This document shows, one piece after another, positions 44,136-53,434 of a stretch of 64,000 nt of DNA. Every line of letters begins with the position of its first letter. Position 1 is the stretch's first letter. This DNA is from Acidicapsa acidisoli (GTDB taxonomy: Bacteria; Acidobacteriota; Terriglobia; Terriglobales; Acidobacteriaceae). Position numbers and translations under genes: made by a program. The stretch is from contig NZ_JAGSYI010000002.1 of the NCBI RefSeq assembly GCF_025685625.1, positions 248,001 through 312,000 on the forward strand, written 5' to 3'. The notes beneath the pieces are model-generated. The model was not told where the DNA came from, made no database searches, and was given only the letters and a program-made list of their open reading frames with translations.

Positions 44136-44504
44136 TGAACTCCTCCAGATTTAGTCTCGGAGCGAGTTGATGCAAACATCTAGCCAACCACACGCAGGAG
44201 AAATCAGAAGTGACCGATGGCGTTTCGCAGGGACGAACAGGTCGGGTCGAGGGAGCAAAGTTTTGAGTCTGTAATGTTTGTTATCGAAAAGCCGATATCG
44301 CCTCCACTTTTTCGAATAGCGGCAAAGCTTACCTATGTGGATTCATATTTTGAAGTGCATAGGTTGGTCTTTTGACCAGGAAGCGCATTTCGATAATACT
44401 CGCACACGATAAGAATGAAACAGGAGTTGAGTCCTGCAACGCAAATATGCGTTGCGAGCGTGAAGATGGCTTCCATAGGATCGTTGCCGGTCATCGAATG
44501 ACTG
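44136..44504. other. Intergenic region upstream of TonB receptor 2
   Basis: About 370 bases with no supported gene. It should contain the promoter of the receptor on the minus strand. It includes AT-rich stretches near 44270-44360. No strong dyad or riboswitch-like pattern was seen. Confidence 0.5.
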
Positions 44505-44612
44505 CATCAGTGCGTATAGATTGCCATCACTGCTGCCAAAATAGATCGCATTGCCGACCACCACTGGTGACGACAGAATCGCGCCTACGCTAAACAAAAA
44601 TTTCGCGACCAT
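44505..44612 (-). pseudogene. Fragment of a PQQ-repeat (BamB-like) beta-propeller gene
   Basis: About 36 codons read VAKFLFSVGAILSSPVVV followed by GNAIYFGSSDGNLYAL. That is one full repeat of the PQQ/BamB beta-propeller type (SSPVV..G.vYFGS.DGnLYAl). Sequence before and after does not continue the fold, and the frame runs on into unrelated residues. No complete gene is present, so this is a decayed or transferred remnant, six bases after the SRPBCC stop. Confidence 0.6.
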
Positions 44613-44617
44613 CGTAG

Positions 44618-45109
44618 CTAGAAGAGCGATGCAAGCTTATCGAGCGAGGCGAGCCACATGCGATGAAGCCAGCGACTATGGTCTTCCCGGAAGATGCCGC
44701 AGTGAAGAAGGGTCAAGCGGCTGCTTTCGAAGTGACCGTCGATATGAACGCGTACGTGGCTCTCCGGCCAATCCGGCATGCGATGATCCCGCCATGTGAA
44801 ATCCAATCGGTGGCGCCTGCATACTTGATATTGTCCGGTTACGGTTGCATGCAAAGCGCCGGAACGATAGAAGTCTAACTGGTATTGATCCGCTGCCTGT
44901 TGAGCAGTTACAAATGAGCCAGGATTGGGATCTGGCGGGCACATCCACGCCTCTCTATACTCCGGCACGGTCAGTGCGGTAAAAATGCGCCGCGCATCTC
45001 CTTTGATGGTGGCCTGCATTGCGATATCCAATTGACCGGCGGCGCGCCGCTGCGCATTACCTGCGAAGCGCTGCATGACCTCTTCCTCGATTTGCGGCTG
45101 TGTGCTCAT
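44618..45109 (-). CDS. SRPBCC (START-like/AHSA1) domain protein
   Basis: A 163-residue cytoplasmic protein. The N-terminal GDARRIFTALTVPEYREAW pattern, the central ALHATVTGQYQVCRRHRLDFTW strands and the C-terminal helix (HSRWLHRMWLASLDKLASLF) fit the SRPBCC helix-grip fold. Such proteins bind hydrophobic ligands or act as co-chaperones (AHSA1 type); no catalytic residues can be assigned. It lies 170 bases downstream of the LytTR regulator on the same strand and may be one of its targets. Downstream is a PQQ-repeat fragment. Confidence 0.7.
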   Translation of the reverse strand: MSTQPQIEEEVMQRFAGNAQRRAAGQLDIAMQATIKGDARRIFTALTVPEYREAWMCPPDPNPGSFVTAQQAADQYQLDFYRSGALHATVTGQYQVCRRHRLDFTWRDHRMPDWPESHVRVHIDGHFESSRLTLLHCGIFREDHSRWLHRMWLASLDKLASLF

Positions 45110-45279
45110 TCGGAGACAACACCCCTTCTCGACCTGCTCGGATGTTATCGCGCAAAGGAGCCGGCCGGATTCGCTTCGTGACCGATTGGACCAACTTTGG
45201 GATGACCTGTCAGATGGCCGTGACCAAAGAAGTCTCGATGTTTAGCACAGAGTCCACGGGATACGAATTAACGAAAGCT

Positions 45280-46035
45280 TCAACGATGCAGCCATTCCTG
45301 TATGCGGGCCCGGTAGCTGCGGCTCATGGCAATTTTTTGACCATTGACAAGAATGACCGTGCATTCTCCGTCTGCATCGGTTCGCATTTCCTTAACGTAT
45401 TGAAGATTCACAATCGAGGAACGATGCACGCGAAGAAACATCTGCGGATCCAGCCGCTCCTCAAGCCGGCTCATCGTCTCCCGCAGCAGATGCGTCTCAG
45501 ATTGGGTACAAATGCGGACGTAATTCTCTTCGGCTCCCACCCAACGGATCTCCGAGAGTGGAAGAAACAGGATTCTGCCGCGAGACTTGAATACAATGCG
45601 CTTGGTGAACTTATCACTGGTAGCCTTCGCTGCATCATCGCGCACGGGAGATTGCTTTGTTAGCTGGATCTGATGGCGCGCATTTTCGAGCGCTGAATGG
45701 AGACGTGCCAAGGTAAACGGTTTCAGCAGATAATCCACGGCATGAATCTCGAATGCACGAAGTGCAAAGGTATCGTAGGCGGTCGTGAAGATGATTCGCG
45801 GCGAAGTAAAGCCAGGTTCCGGATTAAGTGCGCCGATGATGTCGAAGCCGTCCATTTCCGGCATGCGTATATCAAGAAAGAGCAGATCCGGCTGCGTCAA
45901 GCGAACCAGTTCGATCGTTTCGCGGGCGGTCGCACTCTCGCCCACAATGTCCACTTCGGGTTCATCGCGCAGAAGCTGTCGGAGCTTTTGCCTGGCCAGC
46001 ACCTCGTCATCTGCAATCACTGCCTGTATCATCAC
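45280..46035 (-). CDS. LytTR-family response regulator
   Basis: A 251-residue regulator. The receiver domain has VIADDEVLAR at the start, phospho-acceptor Asp in LLFLDIRMPEMDGF and Lys in DYLLKPFTLARL. The C-terminal LytTR DNA-binding domain includes IRWVGAEENYVRI, HLLRETMSRLEERL and MFLRVHRSSIVNL. It binds direct repeats as AlgR/AgrA-type proteins do. It overlaps the upstream kinase gene by 29 bases, so the pair is co-translated. The start could be the first or second Met. Confidence 0.93.
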   Translation of the reverse strand: MMIQAVIADDEVLARQKLRQLLRDEPEVDIVGESATARETIELVRLTQPDLLFLDIRMPEMDGFDIIGALNPEPGFTSPRIIFTTAYDTFALRAFEIHAVDYLLKPFTLARLHSALENARHQIQLTKQSPVRDDAAKATSDKFTKRIVFKSRGRILFLPLSEIRWVGAEENYVRICTQSETHLLRETMSRLEERLDPQMFLRVHRSSIVNLQYVKEMRTDADGECTVILVNGQKIAMSRSYRARIQEWLHR

Positions 46036-47203
46036 GCACCAGTCCTGTTAACTTACTGGAACTGTCCACTGCAAACTGCAGCGGAAATGTGATCGTTACA
46101 AGTACTCGATTTGGAGTCACTTCACGCATGAGAAACCGTTGATCGTTTCCGTAGTGCAATTCCAGCCGATTCTTCACATTAGCGAGCCCTACGCCTTTGC
46201 CGGCTGCCTCTTCGGAGGAAGCCGGACTTAGTCCTACGCCAGTATTGAGCACCGTAAGCTTGATGCGTTTGTGTATACGATGTGCCTCGATCACCAGCAA
46301 ACCATCTTTATCGAGTCGGGAAAGACCATGAGTAAAGGCATTCTCGATGATCGGCTGCAAGATCATCGCCGGGACGAGGGTATCGTAGAGCTCCGGATCG
46401 ACCGATACCGTTTGATGCAAGCGGCCCGAAAATCTCTTATTCTGCAATTCGAGATACATCTCTACGAACTGCATTTCATCGCTGAGCGGGATCAATTGGG
46501 CGTCGCCCCGCTCCAATGTAATACGCAAGAGGCAACTCAATTGTTCCAGCATGGTGTCGGCAGCCGCAATATCGGTGTGCATCAGGCTCGATATCCCATT
46601 GAGCGTGTTGAACAGAAAGTGCGGATTCAGCTGCATCCGAAGCGCGCGAAGCTGCGCATTCACCAGTTGCGCTTCAAGTTGCTGAGATGACCGCTCTTTC
46701 TCACGATATTTTTGGTAGTAACCGACGCCCCGAATCAACAGGAACGAACTCCAGAAGATCACGAGGCTATCCATCAGTTCTGCGTTCAGATGAAATTCCA
46801 ACCGCCGCCGATAGCTCCATCCGCTGCTTCCAATCGGAAGTGTCGGAAACATCAGAACCCAGATCATCTCTTCGCCGACGCTGACAAAAATGCTGAGCGG
46901 AAGCACGCAGGTGAGTATCCAGGACAGCCGGCCTTGTTGAATGCGCGGACCCAGCCAGAGCCAAATCAACCAGCAGATAGCTCCCCAAAGGAAATACTGA
47001 ACGACCCATGCCTCCACCAAGAGAGTCGCACTGACCTTGTACCTCCAGTTCCGTGCGCTGATCCAGTCCTGCAAGGCAAACAGCAGGCCGATCGACATAA
47101 AACCACCCACGAAGACCGCCGGATGCAGTATTAACGGTCGCGAACGGTTTTTGAGTCTTTCGAGGAATTTCAGCTTAAGTCCCTCAACTCTTTCTTTCAG
47201 CAC
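46007..47203 (-). CDS. LytS/YpdA-type sensor histidine kinase
   Basis: A 398-residue membrane kinase. Four or more helices occupy the first ~165 residues (LHPAVFVGGFMSIGLLFAL, VQYFLWGAICWLIWLWLG, LTCVLPLSIFVSVGEEMIW, SLVIFWSSFLLIRGVGYY). The His_kinase domain has the phospho-accepting His in NPHFLFNTLNGIS. The ATPase region follows (PIIENAFTHG, NTGVGL, GVGLANVKNRL). No extracellular sensor domain is apparent, so the membrane region itself may sense. It is cotranscribed with the LytTR regulator. Confidence 0.92.
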   Translation of the reverse strand: MLKERVEGLKLKFLERLKNRSRPLILHPAVFVGGFMSIGLLFALQDWISARNWRYKVSATLLVEAWVVQYFLWGAICWLIWLWLGPRIQQGRLSWILTCVLPLSIFVSVGEEMIWVLMFPTLPIGSSGWSYRRRLEFHLNAELMDSLVIFWSSFLLIRGVGYYQKYREKERSSQQLEAQLVNAQLRALRMQLNPHFLFNTLNGISSLMHTDIAAADTMLEQLSCLLRITLERGDAQLIPLSDEMQFVEMYLELQNKRFSGRLHQTVSVDPELYDTLVPAMILQPIIENAFTHGLSRLDKDGLLVIEAHRIHKRIKLTVLNTGVGLSPASSEEAAGKGVGLANVKNRLELHYGNDQRFLMREVTPNRVLVTITFPLQFAVDSSSKLTGLVRDDTGSDCR

Positions 47204-47541
47204 ATGAGATTATGCATCCGGATGAACTCTCCATTCAATGGAAGCATTTCAGCAACCCGGGAGGTGACGGGCTTGGACTCCCTTCTTTCGTCCGTGAGAA
47301 CAGGCGGTATGGGCTTATCTCTGATTGACGTGGAACCATACGCAAGAGCGATCGGCGGAGTTCCCGGAGATGGCATGCTTTCGACCCGCCTCGCTGCGTT
47401 TGCGTGCGGTCCGTCCAACCAGTCATCCCTCAATCGAGCTCATTCGTCACAAATATCTCCATGACGCAGCGATCCAGTGAAAGTTCGCTCAGGATTGCGC
47501 GCTTCTATGAACGGCAGACTGAATGTAGGCTGACATTCTGC
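47204..47541. other. Intergenic region upstream of the LytS gene
   Basis: About 340 bases between the Sel1 protein end and the kinase start. No gene is supported. GAATGT/ACATTC (47521-47538) forms a 6-bp dyad just after the Sel1 stop and might end that transcript weakly. The rest presumably holds the LytS promoter. Confidence 0.45.
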
Positions 47542-48738
47542 TTAAGGTTTCTCATCTCCTTCAGGGCTCAAGTTCAAATCGAGATATGTTGCAGCATTTT
47601 TCCGAAAGTCCGTCGCGGAAACTAGTTCGCCAATGTAAGAACCGGGAGAAGCAGCCGCAATCGCGGTAGCAGGAAACGCAGGGGTGCCCTTTACATCTTT
47701 GCCAATCAGAACCAGGGTGAGATGGTGCTGCTCATACCAGGCATCGGCGGAAGATTTCACGGACGACTGCTTATCCGCGCTTAATTTCGCTTCCAGAGCG
47801 TTGAGGTCGTGGGCAAGCAGCTTCTGCGCTTCCTCCCCTCCTTGCCTCACAGCGATCTGGAAATGGTAGTAAGCAACCTTTGGGTCCGCGGTGACACCGT
47901 TGCCATCTCGTGCCAGTATTCCAAGTACCATGGAAGATCGCCAGTTCCCTGCGTATGAAGCCGTTTCAATGAGCGGAAGAGCCTCACGCGATGACTTTGC
48001 GAGATCCGGATGTTTGAGGAGAAGCAGCCCCAGCGCGTGCATTGCGGGCACATACCCGCCTTGTACAGAGGTCCGGAACAACTTGGCTGCCTTACCAAAA
48101 TCGTGAACGTGTTCCTGGCTCTCGGAATAAAGCAATCCCAGGTTGTAAGTTGCCATTGGATCATGCATTCTTGTTCCCGATTTGTACCAGTCTTCTGCAG
48201 TCGCCTTGTTCATCGGCACACCGAGACCGAAGTAGAACATATGCCCGAGATAGGAGGCGCAGGAACCGCATCCCTTATGAAATGCCTCAGTGAACAGATG
48301 TCTCGCCATTTCCGGATTCTTCTGAACGCCTATTCCCTTGATATATGCCACTCCGAGGTTCTCCATACCCCGAGGGTTTCCGGCGGCAGCCGAGAGCTCG
48401 TACCAATGGACCGCTTGCACTAAATCCACGGGCACGCCGATCCCAGCTTGATAGAAGTAGCCGATCTGAACTTGAGCCAGCGGATCGCCGCCCTCTGCCG
48501 CCTTCTCATACCATCGAGCCGCTTGGGAAAGATCCTTTGCCACGCCATTGCCTGTGAAGTAGGCGGCTGCAAGCTCGGCCTCTTCCCGCACTGATCCCTG
48601 TTCAGCTTTGATTTGAAGGCGATTGACTTTTAGCGCCTCAGAAGACAACTGGGCGCTGGCGGCAGTAATAAGTTCCGATAGAACTACCATCAGCAACGGG
48701 ACGCAACAAAGAATTCGCCTTCTTAAAACGCATCTCAT
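47542..48738 (-). CDS. Secreted Sel1-like repeat protein
   Basis: A 398-residue protein with a signal peptide (RRRILCCVPLLMVVLSELITAASAQ) and at least six Sel1-type repeats of about 36 residues (NGVAKDLSQAARWYEKAAEGGD, GIGVPVDLVQAVHWYELSAA, GIGVQKNPEMARHLFTEAF, GLGVPMNKATAEDWYKSG). These alpha-solenoid repeats mediate protein-protein contacts. No enzymatic domain is seen. ATG 48738 is preferred to the in-frame codon at 48774 because GGGGGA directly precedes it. It has no operon partner on its strand and its job is unknown, likely a periplasmic adaptor. Confidence 0.85.
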   Translation of the reverse strand: MRCVLRRRILCCVPLLMVVLSELITAASAQLSSEALKVNRLQIKAEQGSVREEAELAAAYFTGNGVAKDLSQAARWYEKAAEGGDPLAQVQIGYFYQAGIGVPVDLVQAVHWYELSAAAGNPRGMENLGVAYIKGIGVQKNPEMARHLFTEAFHKGCGSCASYLGHMFYFGLGVPMNKATAEDWYKSGTRMHDPMATYNLGLLYSESQEHVHDFGKAAKLFRTSVQGGYVPAMHALGLLLLKHPDLAKSSREALPLIETASYAGNWRSSMVLGILARDGNGVTADPKVAYYHFQIAVRQGGEEAQKLLAHDLNALEAKLSADKQSSVKSSADAWYEQHHLTLVLIGKDVKGTPAFPATAIAAASPGSYIGELVSATDFRKNAATYLDLNLSPEGDEKP

Positions 48739-49615
48739 ACTTCCCCCAAAGTCCGATGGAATCGACGCCACCAATCGATCCAGGCATCAGCAGCGATGCC
48801 TACTGGACGTATGCGTTTGAGCAACGTGTTATCGCAGATTCGCAGTCCAGGATCTTGTCGTTGCGGAGAAGAAAGGGTACGTCCGTATAGCTTGGCCTTT
48901 GATCGAACACATCCTGCGATTCGTCACAAATCGAAATAGTGACGAAGACGAAGAAAGTAAGTTGCCCGCGGCGATATAAAGGGAACCTGGCGGGCCAGGA
49001 ATGCCGGCCGATTACCCAGCTAGTCCTAATTTTCAGCAAGTTTTTGAGGTGAAGACTCTTTGGGACGAGAGGGCCAAGCAGCTTTCGTCGCCGGTTTGGT
49101 TGGAGCTGGTTATGGGCGTAGGCTGGGAATGTGCAGCGGGGACGGGCCTGGATTTCCGCGACGTGAAATGCCGCTGTTCCCGTTGGCCGCTTCCGCTACC
49201 GTTTGGTGGGCGGAGATCGGACCTGTGATTCTTGCGGTTAAATCCTCGGGTTTAGCCTTCCACTGCTTCTCCGAGTCTCGTAATAGCTTGGATATTGGAA
49301 GTTCCGATCTTCTGTATCATATTGTCTATCTGATGTTTGCGTTTCTTCCCGGCTGGTTAGGCAGTACCGGGCTCCACGTCGAACAACAGGTTCCGCGGTC
49401 CGGCGACGAATTCCAGAGGGAAGTGGTGAGACGGACCCGGCAGGACAGTCTGCTCAAACTCACGCTGGAGACGATTAGTATCCGTGATTCCGAGATACGG
49501 ATCTCAGCATCACGGATTGGCATTCGGGCGCTTAGGAAGTCGTACGCATGGGGGAATATTTTGGATTCGCGGTTTTTGCGACCGAGAATCCTGTTCAGCC
49601 ACGAGGGTGGGTTCC
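48739..49615. other. Long intergenic region upstream of the solute-binding protein gene
   Basis: Nearly 880 bases between divergent genes with no recognisable protein. Plus-strand frames across 49060-49600 show no known domain. A nested dyad at 49480-49517 lies 100 bases before the solute-binding protein start. The region may contain decayed coding DNA or a long untranslated leader. Confidence 0.5.
49480..49517 (+). promoter_or_regulatory. Nested inverted repeat in the leader of the solute-binding protein gene
   Basis: ATCCGTGAT (49480-49488) pairs with ATCACGGAT (49509-49517). Inside that, GAGAT (49492-49496) pairs with ATCTC (49501-49505) around ACGG. Together they make a continuous two-part hairpin 98 bases before ATG 49616. 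It could be an operator or leader RNA structure. Confidence 0.5.
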
Positions 49616-50941
49616 ATGAAGACTGTCTGCGTGTTAGGCATTTTGCTCCTCTTATCAGGTTCGGGCTGTTCGCGGCAGTCTCCGCGGGAACCGGTCACTG
49701 TGACCTTTCTGGATATTGAGTGGGACACGCCCGATAAGATGCCTGGATTGGCGCGGGATTTGCAGGAGTTCACGCGGGAAACGGGAATCCGGATCAAGAG
49801 GATTCCCCGGCCGGATGGCTCGTTTAACCAACTCGCTCTGTGGCGCCAGTTGCTTCAACAAGGCTCGGGCGCTCCGGACGTGGTCAGCATTGATGTGATC
49901 TGGTCAGGGATATTGAACCAATATCTGATGGACCTGAAGCCGTATTTTGCTACCGAGCTTGCGTCGCAGAACCCGGTGGTGGCGGCGAGCTACACCGTCG
50001 GCGATAAGGTGGTTGCTATACCGCATCACGCATACGTTGGCGTTTTGCTGTATCGTCCGGATCTGCTGCGGAAGTATGGATATCGCGATCCACCGAAAAC
50101 GTGGGATGAACTGGAGCAAATGTCTACGCGGATTCAAGCCGGCGAACGGGCCAAGGGGCAAAAGGACTTTTGGGGCTATGTATGGCAAGGGGGCATCGAT
50201 GAGGATTTGACCTGCAGCGGCCTGGAATGGCAGATCAGCGAGGGCGGCGGACGAATCATCGAAGATGATAAGACGATCAGCGTGAATAACCCGCAAGTGG
50301 TTCGAGCATGGCAACGCGCTGCGCACTGGGTGGGTTCCATTTCGCCGCCGGGTGTGGTGGCCTACGGAAAGTGGGACGCGCAGAACGTCTGGGGCTCGGG
50401 CAAAGCGGCCTTTCTGCGTGGCTGGCAGTCGGATTATAGCTTGATCAGTCACGGCTGGCCTTTTTCGGGATCGCGTTCGGATACGGCCGCTGGCGATCCT
50501 TCAAGATTTGGCATAACCAGCATGCCGGGCGGCAGGGTTGGGCGTGTGAGCGCGCTGGGAGGGAATGGCCTGGCGGTTTCCCAAAGCTCGGCGCACCCCC
50601 GTGAAGCGATCGAACTCATTCGATTTCTTCTGGATCACGATCGCAAGCTCATGCTCTCCAACGAACATTCCGAGCCATCCGCGGAAGCCGAGCTATTCGA
50701 ACTGCCCGTAGTCTTAAATCCGTATCCCGAACTAACCAAGTTGAGCCCCCAGGGCGGTAATGTGGTAGCACGTCCCTCCGTTGTTGCCGGCGAGAAATAC
50801 GGAGACGTGAGCAAGGCGTACCTCCAAGCGGTGCATTCGGTGTTGACCCGCGAAAAGGCTCCGTCGATCGCTGCTGCGGATCTGGAAAAAGAGTTAGTTG
50901 CAATGACCGGTTTCAGGACGGGGCCACCTAAACGGGATTAG
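49616..50941 (+). CDS. Extracellular solute-binding lipoprotein (ABC family 1 type)
   Basis: A 441-residue lipoprotein with lipobox LLSGSGC (Cys18). The periplasmic-binding fold has family-1 features: VTFLDIEWDTPDKM at the N-terminus, LLQQGSGAPDVVSIDVIW, VGVLLYRPDLLRKYGYRDPP followed by KTWDELE, and GGNGLAVSQSSAHPREA near the end. Homologues bind sugars such as trehalose or maltose for ABC importers. The in-frame region upstream (from 49484) lacks a signal; ATG 49616 follows GAGGGTGGG and begins the signal peptide. No permease or ATPase is nearby. The next gene is a histidine kinase 99 bases downstream, suggesting a sensing role or a shared remote importer. Confidence 0.88.
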   Translation: MKTVCVLGILLLLSGSGCSRQSPREPVTVTFLDIEWDTPDKMPGLARDLQEFTRETGIRIKRIPRPDGSFNQLALWRQLLQQGSGAPDVVSIDVIWSGILNQYLMDLKPYFATELASQNPVVAASYTVGDKVVAIPHHAYVGVLLYRPDLLRKYGYRDPPKTWDELEQMSTRIQAGERAKGQKDFWGYVWQGGIDEDLTCSGLEWQISEGGGRIIEDDKTISVNNPQVVRAWQRAAHWVGSISPPGVVAYGKWDAQNVWGSGKAAFLRGWQSDYSLISHGWPFSGSRSDTAAGDPSRFGITSMPGGRVGRVSALGGNGLAVSQSSAHPREAIELIRFLLDHDRKLMLSNEHSEPSAEAELFELPVVLNPYPELTKLSPQGGNVVARPSVVAGEKYGDVSKAYLQAVHSVLTREKAPSIAAADLEKELVAMTGFRTGPPKRD

Positions 50942-51040
50942 TGGTCTGCGGGAAGTATATTCGGAAGGCGTCCCCGGCACGGGATTGGAAGCCTTCCGCA
51001 TTGCGTTTATGTATAAGCGATCTATCTGTAATTCGAGGCA

Positions 51041-53434
51041 ATGGACAGGAGTCCTGGTGTGGTCGCGAAACTGGCTGAATGGCTGAAACAAGCTGACGAG
51101 AAAACGTCTCACCTCCGTTGGCTCAACATCGGCCCACGCCTAACGCTCTGCTTTCTGTTCATTATTCTCGCGATGCTGGTGGGAAACGCAGTCCTGCTCT
51201 GGCAATTCCGGGAGGCCTCGGAGCAGGCGGAGCGCCTGAGCGGCGTCGACCAGGAATTGATCGCAGTGCTCCAGGCACATGCCAACCTCATGTCATTTTA
51301 TGAAAGGCTGGAGGCGCTGGCGAATTCGGAAAACAGTGCCGCACTGGTGGAGGAAACTGAGTCTCTTCGCGACGCCCTTCTTGACGACAGTCGGCGTAGC
51401 AGAAATATCCTTAGCCATTTGCCGCCCGACGTCGAGGTAGATCCGACGCTGTTGCCTGACCTGGAGGCCATTCAAGACACTCTGCCGGCGGAACTCGGCG
51501 CCATCACGGGGTTGGCTGAAGTGAAGGACTGGCAAGCTGTTCGCCTGCGTCTGGCTAACCAGGTTCGGCCTCTCGACTTCAGGACTGCGGTGCTGGTGGA
51601 AAACATCGACCGCGATGTCAGCGAAAAGCGGGCGCAAGCTCTATTGCATATCGCTCAGGCGCAACGGCGCATTCTCCTGATTGTGCCAGTAACGGCCGGG
51701 TTTACGCTCCTGTTTGCTGCATACCTTGGCCTGGCCATCACACGCAGTATTACGCATCCACTCAGGCGATTGATGGAGGGCTCTAAGGCTCTGGCAAGAG
51801 GCGATTTCAGCTATCGAGTACCCGGTGTGGGAAGGGACGAAATTGCCCGCCTTGGGAAGGTCTTCAACAACATGATTGCAAGGCTGCAGGGCCTTTACAG
51901 CGAGTTGCAACGGCGGGAGGCGTATCTCGCGGAGGCGCAAAAACTGAGCCAGACCGGCAGCTTTGGCTGGGATGTAGCCAACGGCCAGATTTACTGGTCG
52001 CAAGAGACATTTCGAATCTTTGATTACGATCTGACAACAAAGCTCACGATTCGGCACATATTGCGACGGACTCACCGCGAAGATAGATCGGCTGTATGCG
52101 AGTTGATCGGTCGTGTTTCACGCGACAAGATAGCTTTCGATTTTGAATGCCGCCTGCGGATGCCCGACGGATCTGTGAAATATCTGCGGGTTGTGGGGTC
52201 ACCATCCAGGCAGGAACGAGGTTCTCTCGAGTATGTGGGCGCAGTCACAGATATCACCGAGCGCAAACGGGCGGATGAGGCGCTGCGACGGAGTGAAGGC
52301 TACCTTGCCGACGCGCAGAGGTTAACGCGAACCGGCAGTTGGGCATGGGACGTAGCAGCCAGGCATGGAGTTTACTGGTCCCAGGAACATTACCGCCTGT
52401 TTGGCTTCGACGCGGAAGCGGGAATTCCGTCGGACGAAGCGTTCTATCAGCGCATCCATCCTGAGGATCGGGAACGGGTTCGGCGAACAGTCAATGTCGA
52501 AGTACCTGCCGAAGGCTCCGAATTTGATGTGGAGTTTCGAATCGTACTTCCGGGCGAAGCAGTCAAATACATTCGCTCAACAGGTCATCCTGTCTGCAAC
52601 TTATCCGGCGATCTGGTGGAGTACGTCGGCACATCGATTGATGTGACCGAACGTAAGCGGGCCGATGAGGAGCGCGAAAGGTTACGGCAGGTTTTGGATG
52701 ATCTTGCGCACTTAAGCCGGGTAACCACGATGGGCGAGTTGACGGCATCCCTGGCGCACGAGGTAAACCAGCCCCTCTCAGCGGCTGTAACCAACGCTCA
52801 AGCTTGCCATCAATGGCTATCGGGCAATCATCCAGACATCGAACAGGCACGCGCGGCTGCGAAGAGAATCGTGAAGTGTGGACAGCAGGCTGGAGAAATC
52901 GTCAGCCGGATCCGTTCGCAGTTCACGAAGGGCACATTGAAATGGCAACCAGTGGATATAAACGACGTTATTCGCGAGATGATTTCCCTCCTTTACAGCG
53001 AGGCAATTCGATACAACATATCGATCCGGATGGAGTTGGCGACAGATCTTCCCGAAATCATGGCAGATCGAGTGCAATTGCAACAGGTTATGATGAATCT
53101 CATTATCAATAGCATTGACGCGATGAAGGAGGTGGACGGAACGCGTGAGATAGCCGTCAAGTCGCAACGATCGGAAGATGAGCAACTTCATGTCTCCGTC
53201 AGCGATACCGGCATTGGACTTCCGCCGGAACAGGCGGACCAGATCTTCGACGCGTTTTTTACTACCAAGTCTCACGGCACCGGCATGGGTCTTCGCATCA
53301 GCCGGTCCATTATTGAATCGCATGGCGGCCGCTTGTGGTCAGCTGGCGTTTCCGGGCGCGGCGCAACTTTTCAGTTCACCCTGCCTGCCACTGCCGCGGC
53401 CCAGACGACCTCCCCAACTGCTCTCACGTTGTAG
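51041..53434 (+). CDS. HAMP-PAS-PAS sensor histidine kinase
   Basis: A 797-residue inner-membrane kinase. The first helix is LTLCFLFIILAMLVGNAVLL (about 34-53), followed by a four-helix-type periplasmic domain of ~150 residues. The second helix LLIVPVTAGFTLLFAAYLGLA leads to HAMP (ITRSITHPLRRLMEGSKALA). Two PAS domains follow, each starting AEAQKLSQTGSFGWDV or ADAQRLTRTGSWAWDV and ending DITERKRADE or DVTERKRADE. Then comes a HisKA box with His in ASLAHEVNQPLSAAV, and HATPase motifs NSIDAM, DTGIGLPPEQ and GTGMGLRIS. No response regulator lies nearby. Its position after the solute-binding protein suggests that protein presents a ligand to it. Confidence 0.9.
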   Translation: MDRSPGVVAKLAEWLKQADEKTSHLRWLNIGPRLTLCFLFIILAMLVGNAVLLWQFREASEQAERLSGVDQELIAVLQAHANLMSFYERLEALANSENSAALVEETESLRDALLDDSRRSRNILSHLPPDVEVDPTLLPDLEAIQDTLPAELGAITGLAEVKDWQAVRLRLANQVRPLDFRTAVLVENIDRDVSEKRAQALLHIAQAQRRILLIVPVTAGFTLLFAAYLGLAITRSITHPLRRLMEGSKALARGDFSYRVPGVGRDEIARLGKVFNNMIARLQGLYSELQRREAYLAEAQKLSQTGSFGWDVANGQIYWSQETFRIFDYDLTTKLTIRHILRRTHREDRSAVCELIGRVSRDKIAFDFECRLRMPDGSVKYLRVVGSPSRQERGSLEYVGAVTDITERKRADEALRRSEGYLADAQRLTRTGSWAWDVAARHGVYWSQEHYRLFGFDAEAGIPSDEAFYQRIHPEDRERVRRTVNVEVPAEGSEFDVEFRIVLPGEAVKYIRSTGHPVCNLSGDLVEYVGTSIDVTERKRADEERERLRQVLDDLAHLSRVTTMGELTASLAHEVNQPLSAAVTNAQACHQWLSGNHPDIEQARAAAKRIVKCGQQAGEIVSRIRSQFTKGTLKWQPVDINDVIREMISLLYSEAIRYNISIRMELATDLPEIMADRVQLQQVMMNLIINSIDAMKEVDGTREIAVKSQRSEDEQLHVSVSDTGIGLPPEQADQIFDAFFTTKSHGTGMGLRISRSIIESHGGRLWSAGVSGRGATFQFTLPATAAAQTTSPTALTL

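Noticed and set aside
49060-49719. A 219-codon plus-strand frame upstream of the solute-binding protein gene
   Set aside because: No recognisable domain, unusual composition, and it overlaps the well-supported signal peptide of the lipoprotein in another frame.
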